Assembly (NCBI GenBank): GCA_002238585.1
Contig: MPMQ01000031.1
Coordinates: 1 to 36,579 of the forward strand
DNA: 36,579 bases
From: Kistimonas sp. bin40
GTDB lineage: Bacteria > Pseudomonadota > Gammaproteobacteria > Pseudomonadales > Endozoicomonadaceae
Direction: 5' to 3'
The position numbers were made by a program, and so were the translations under genes. Below the pieces are notes generated by a model. That model made no database searches. It was not told the DNA's origin and was given only the letters and a program-made list of their open reading frames with translations. Shown here in pieces: positions 33,161 to 36,579 of this stretch. Within the stretch, counting starts at the first letter, position 1. Every line of letters begins with the position of its first letter.

Positions 33161-33955
33161 GATGAAGCCTTTTATGGATTCCTGCGGTGGTTATGCGACT
33201 TTGGACATGATGCTCAGGTGCGCGAGTTGGCAGGTTCGGCAGGATTGGAGAGAGCTATAGCTACTGAACCGGGTACTGGCTCCCAAGGGCTGCGGCGGCT
33301 CAGGCTCAGGCCGGTGGCTGTGGTGAAACCTCTGGTGATGAAACCGTGTCATGCCGATGCCCCCAATGGGAGAGAGGCTGTTTTTCAGCGGCTCACAAGA
33401 GTGGTGCAGACCGGATGTCGTAATGGGGTGCGGCTGGCTATCTTTGCGACAATAGCGGGGTGCAGCACGGCTGGCTTTTTCGTGGCAGGAATGGTTGGTG
33501 GCAGTTTTTTACCCGCTGTGGGTGAAGTCTGGGGCGGCTGTGTGTTGGCGGCTGTTGGTGTCGCGACCACCGCAGTGGCGGCGACCGAGGTTGGCGGAAG
33601 AGCAGCCCACGTGCCCGATGACCCGGATGATGCCGCCAATGATGTGCCCACTATCAGTCAGCTGCTGCTGAACATAATGGTGACATGGGAATGCACATGC
33701 TGGGAAGCGACGCGGCTGGTCAGCTGTTGGGCAGTCTGTAGCGCTATTAACGTCGTTTTCCTTGCCGGGGCGACGAGAGCCGGCTTGTTACCCTTTGTGG
33801 GAGCAGGTCGCGCAGGCAATCTGTTGGGGCCTGCTGGTAGCTTGATGTTGCTCTTCCATCTCCAGGGGGCTGAGCAAAGACTTGTCGGTTTTCTGAATCG
33901 GCCAACGGATCAGGGCGATGGTATTCGTGCTCCGGCAACAGCCCTGCCGGGATGA
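32861..33955 (+). CDS. CARD-like domain plus membrane hairpins, module 4
   Basis: The product is 364 residues from the ATG at 32861. CARD-like residues 33-128: DKLRAAFREALDA, GPMEVALLKEEGGFLDPHEV, KMAQIVKILRTKGDEAFYGF (88-107), LRWLCDFGHDAQVRELAGSA. The order and spacing of hydrophobic positions follow animal CARDs such as RAIDD (GILTEN, LLLDILPSRGPKAFDTFL). Membrane hairpin 1 at 190-245 (GMVGGSFLPAVGEVWGG, glycine every 3-4 residues), hairpin 2 at 280-336. The tail matches the family. It has no WD40 gene next to it (deleted), yet its frame is intact. The upstream open frame back to 32654 is leader sequence conserved at DNA level and not preferred. Confidence 0.82.
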   Translation: MITSTPSTVSFPLSSPRTATVSRTAQLSPPTDKLRAAFREALDAREDSVCGSIVVEGPMEVALLKEEGGFLDPHEVCEVDQQPSSPRKMAQIVKILRTKGDEAFYGFLRWLCDFGHDAQVRELAGSAGLERAIATEPGTGSQGLRRLRLRPVAVVKPLVMKPCHADAPNGREAVFQRLTRVVQTGCRNGVRLAIFATIAGCSTAGFFVAGMVGGSFLPAVGEVWGGCVLAAVGVATTAVAATEVGGRAAHVPDDPDDAANDVPTISQLLLNIMVTWECTCWEATRLVSCWAVCSAINVVFLAGATRAGLLPFVGAGRAGNLLGPAGSLMLLFHLQGAEQRLVGFLNRPTDQGDGIRAPATALPG

Positions 33956-34126
33956 TTCCCCGCCCGCCATTTGTTGGCTGTGGGTTCGTTTGGTGATGCG
34001 CAACAGAACCCGGGTACCAGAACGCGAGCCTGGGCTCCTGCCAGTGGCAAGGCGGCAGGCACCGCAAGACTGGTTCTCAAGACAGACAGCTTCTTTCAAT
34101 CAGCGCTCAGTCTTGAGAGTTCGTCA

Positions 34127-35596
34127 TCAAAGGAGGAGACAACTACCCTGACACAGCGGGGAAGACCGGACGGCTGGAGGGACAAGGCACCAGGCCTGTA
34201 CCCGTCCGCATATATCCTTTGCGACCAGAAAACGCCCATCAGGACTGAAAAACAGATTTTCCAGCAGACCACAAGACTCTTCCTGGTCGCAAAGAAAGTG
34301 CTGGTCGCACGGTTGCTTTACCTCCATGAGCTGCGCCTGCCGTTTCCAGTGTTGGCCGGACAGGTCCCAGACATCAATACACATACGCTGCGGGGGATCG
34401 AGTGGGTCATCGGTGGGGAGGCGCATCTTATAGCTCACAGCCAGTTGCCTGTGGATACTCAATGCCAGCAGTTTGATGGCCAGCCCCGGGTTGCCGTCAA
34501 CCTCTTCTGCCGCGCCGGTATGCGCCAGGTTGCCTGGCAGAGCGATCAAGGAATCACGCCGGGAATTGACAACCAGTCTTCCCTCATTCTGCCAGTCTCC
34601 CTGTGGCGTCCGGGACCAGATGAGCACATGGGCAGGGCTGGGCTCGGAGTCAAACGCGCGCATTGCCATATTGCGGCCATCCAGGCTGAAAGCGATTTGA
34701 TTCACAAGGATGTCTGGCATATCCAGGGAACGGCTGGGCGTCCACCCGTTGTCCTCGGCATGCCACCAGGCGTGTATGACAGTGTTGCTTTGCAGAAGAA
34801 AAGTGCGGCCGTCCGGACTGAAACAGGTACAGGCTTTTACGGAATGGCCAGGTTGTATCCGGATGCTCAGGGCGTGCCACTGGTTGTCTGGCGATTTGGA
34901 CCAGACTTTGGCCTCGGTGTCCGACAGGGTGAGCAGTTGTTGCCCACTGGAGCTCCACTCGGCAAAACGGACGGGTTCTTCGTGTTCCAGGCAAAGCACT
35001 TCGCGCCAGATGCCATCCGGGCGTCGCTCGTGCAGCGAGGCGGTTTGCTCACCTATTCGGACAAAGTGCTGCTGATCCGATCCCAGACAGCCTTTGTTTT
35101 GATGGGGTGTGGCTGCGTGCATATCCTCCTGGTGGATATCGACGCAGAGTTCATCAGAGTTGGGAGCGGTCTGCGGTGACAAAAGTTCGTAGCAGCCCGG
35201 CGCTACACAGACCATCACTCCTGTGTTTTCGGCGATGGCTTCGCACTCTTCCAGCTGCAGTGTCCCGGCTTTGCACAGCTGTGTTCCCACCGCAGCGCGC
35301 GCCAGGCAAGGGAAGGCCTCGTGCTCGTAGCAGTTTTCCAGCAGCTTTGTCAGACGGCTGTCAAACCGGTCCAGCCAGGGGGCAATGCTGGTGGCGAACC
35401 TGTCCTGCGTGAAAGCCTGCGCCTGGCAGCGGGAAATCAGGTGGTCATGATCAAAGAGTTCATCAGGCAAAGCGGTCAGTTCCCGCCCGAACGGCCGGGG
35501 TACTTCGGCCCTCTGAGCGGAGTCAGGTGTTGGTGAAGCCTGGCGCGCGCCGGGCAGCGAGCCGACGGCCGACAAGGGCAAAAGGGGATGAGTCAT
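34127..35596 (-). CDS. WD40-like propeller protein, module 5
   Basis: The product is 489 residues. The ATG at 35596 has GAGGA about 9 bases upstream; it starts MTHPLLPLSAVGS. It shares GRELTALPDELFDHDHL (about 36-52), the paired helices SRLTKLLENCYEHEAF, and LQLEECEAIAENTGVMV, then a propeller: RFAEWSSSGQQLLTLSDTEA, CFSPDGRTFLLQSN, IAFSLDGRNMAMRA, LALSIHRQLAVSY, FFSPDGRFLVAKD plus VQAW. Blade closures contain W or WW (IHAWWHAED). About 6-7 blades. The C-terminus differs from the other copies (SSPLCQGSCLLL) because the gene end abuts a different flank. Divergent from the CARD gene at 36281 across 684 bp. Confidence 0.85.
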   Translation of the reverse strand: MTHPLLPLSAVGSLPGARQASPTPDSAQRAEVPRPFGRELTALPDELFDHDHLISRCQAQAFTQDRFATSIAPWLDRFDSRLTKLLENCYEHEAFPCLARAAVGTQLCKAGTLQLEECEAIAENTGVMVCVAPGCYELLSPQTAPNSDELCVDIHQEDMHAATPHQNKGCLGSDQQHFVRIGEQTASLHERRPDGIWREVLCLEHEEPVRFAEWSSSGQQLLTLSDTEAKVWSKSPDNQWHALSIRIQPGHSVKACTCFSPDGRTFLLQSNTVIHAWWHAEDNGWTPSRSLDMPDILVNQIAFSLDGRNMAMRAFDSEPSPAHVLIWSRTPQGDWQNEGRLVVNSRRDSLIALPGNLAHTGAAEEVDGNPGLAIKLLALSIHRQLAVSYKMRLPTDDPLDPPQRMCIDVWDLSGQHWKRQAQLMEVKQPCDQHFLCDQEESCGLLENLFFSPDGRFLVAKDICGRVQAWCLVPPAVRSSPLCQGSCLLL

Positions 35597-36117
35597 TGGG
35601 AGAAATCCTCGCTGTTAAAGAGTTGCGTCTGGCTTCACTGTCCGTCACCCGGCACTGAGCATTGGTTTTTGGAGTGCCTCTGACAGTCAAGAGGCGAAGC
35701 AGCCGCCTTGGACAACGCATGCCTTTGCGGGTTCCCCACAGCTGCTCGACTCTCTGCTGGCGCGACTATCTGGAGAGGAGTCTTTTTCCCTGGATAAGAT
35801 CGTGGGAGAGAGGAATGCCGGTCACAGGGTCGTCCACAGCATTCAGAGGGTTTGCGTCCGGAGCCCGTTGCCGGTGCTGGCAGGAAGTCTTGCCTTGGTG
35901 TCTGCACTGATGGTGGCTTCAGACAAGGTGCCGGGTGCTGGCGGAGGCAGGGCCGAGAACGTCGTTACGTAACAAGCCTTTCTTTGCTGTTGCGGCACCT
36001 TTTGCGTGCTGTGGGCGGTCTGTATCAGCCAGCCCAGTAGCCCCCGGATGACGGATAGGATGCTGTTCAATCAGCGGGTCAGGTGCTGCGGCTGTGTGTC
36101 AGTTGTGTAGCTGCCGC
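35597..36117. other. Intergenic flank upstream of a WD40 gene
   Basis: No gene supported. It holds two conserved parts. Next to the WD40 start (35597-35830) is a block also found at 30528-30740 (GGTTCCCCACAGCTG and GAGAGAGGAATGCCGGT). From 35820 comes the block copied from 32391 onward. A divergent promoter for both genes must lie here or in the leader, but no convincing -35/-10 pair was seen. Confidence 0.5.
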
Positions 36118-36280
36118 AGCACACATCAGACGGCGACCTGTGTCTTGTATATGGAGGAAGTGCGGGAACTGTTCTCCGGTTCCGTTGTCCGATGCAGAGG
36201 GTTTCTCTGCCAATGGGTGCGATCAGCACCCGCTCCAGGGGGACCGCCCCAGCATCCTATCCGAGAAGAAGAGTGTCGTG
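36118..36280 (+). promoter_or_regulatory. Conserved leader block upstream of CARD genes
   Basis: The same 160-170 bp precedes all five CARD-family genes: about 26530-26699, 28098-28250 (fused to the membrane part), 30905-31067, 32697-32860 and here. Landmarks are CATCAGACGGCGACCTGTGT, GAGGAAGTGCGGGAACTG, and GCGATCAGCACCCGCTCC lying 61-67 bases before the ATG. Conservation exceeds that of ordinary spacer and suggests promoter, regulator binding or a leader peptide. Motif function unknown. Confidence 0.5.
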
Positions 36281-36579
36281 ATGATTACAAGTACACCGTC
36301 TACAGCCAGTTCGCATATTTCGTCTTCCCGGACAGAAACAGACTCTCGTTCCGCACAGCTTTCTCCGCCGACAGACAAGCTGAGACCCGCTTTCCGGGAG
36401 GCCCTTGATGCAAGAGAAGGCTCTGTCTGCGGCTCTGTAGTGATGGAGAGCTCTATGGAGGTCGCACTGCTCAAGGAAGAAGGTGGATTTCTGGATGAGC
36501 ATGAAGTCAGCGAGGTCAATCAGCAGCCTTCCAGCCCCCGCAAAATGGCGCAGATAGTGAAGATCCTGCGGACCAAAGG
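36281..36579 (+). CDS. CARD-like protein, module 5 (cut by window end)
   Basis: An open frame from the ATG at 36281 to the window edge gives 99 codons, nearly identical to the copy at 32861. It contains the serine/threonine-rich N-terminus and the first half of the CARD-like domain (MEVALLKEEGGFLDEHEV, KMAQIVKILRTK). The remainder, including membrane hairpins, must lie beyond the window. It pairs divergently with the WD40 gene at 35596. Confidence 0.8.
   Translation, partial: MITSTPSTASSHISSSRTETDSRSAQLSPPTDKLRPAFREALDAREGSVCGSVVMESSMEVALLKEEGGFLDEHEVSEVNQQPSSPRKMAQIVKILRTK

Noticed and set aside
33971-35179. 402-codon plus-strand open frame
   Set aside because: Antisense to the WD40 gene. 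The sense product has propeller motifs conserved in three paralogues.
1-36579. tRNA or rRNA genes as integration site markers
   Set aside because: No cloverleaf-compatible segment or conserved T-loop (GGTTCGAATCC-type) was seen on either strand. The GGGCTCGAACC near 12779 lacks the surrounding arms.

Overview
The window looks like a gammaproteobacterial chromosome segment, probably a host-associated marine symbiont of the Endozoicomonas type. That assignment is an inference. It rests on a dense bacterial anti-phage/anti-plasmid island placed next to tandem families of eukaryote-like repeat proteins (WD40-type propellers, TPR-like repeats and proteins with a CARD-like death fold). There is no rRNA, tRNA or marker gene to confirm it.

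Region 1 (1-1620) is AT-rich. It holds the tail of an unknown protein, a tandem duplication of a small membrane protein gene, and two very small hypothetical genes. Region 2 (1698-19600) is a defence island made of blocks with visibly different base composition: (a) a RecQ helicase fused to a phosphoribosyltransferase domain, translationally coupled to a DprA-like protein; (b) a complete type I Wadjet operon jetABCD read leftward, with a near-consensus promoter and a leader hairpin in front of jetA; (c) a Septu pair ptuA-ptuB read rightward; (d) a SIR2-HerA pair read leftward. Between them are gene wrecks: an internally deleted IS5-type transposase, the first codons of a restriction-endonuclease-like gene, an 83-bp inverted-repeat element, a truncated sbcD whose start codon has become ATA, and the nuclease end of a type III restriction subunit.

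Region 3 (19.73-24.8 kb) is a TPR-like gene family. One intact 1281-residue protein carries exactly 21 consecutive 45-residue repeats, of which seven (945 bp) were duplicated as a block. It is flanked by the 5' remnant of a second copy (next to the defence island) and the 3' remnant of a third.

Region 4 (24.8-36.58 kb, running off the window) is the most unusual part. It is an array of divergent two-gene modules. Each has a leftward gene for a roughly 500-residue WD40-like propeller protein and a rightward gene for a roughly 365-390-residue protein with an N-terminal CARD-like domain followed by two glycine-rich membrane hairpins. Three WD40 genes and five CARD-family genes remain (one lacks the CARD, one is cut by the window end). 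Flanking sequence at 27.9-28.1 kb and 32.2-32.4 kb indicates that two further WD40 genes were deleted, so the ancestral array had five modules. The WD40/CARD-membrane pair recalls the parts list of animal apoptosome-type signalling. Whether it acts on the host cell or in bacterial self-defence cannot be decided from sequence alone.
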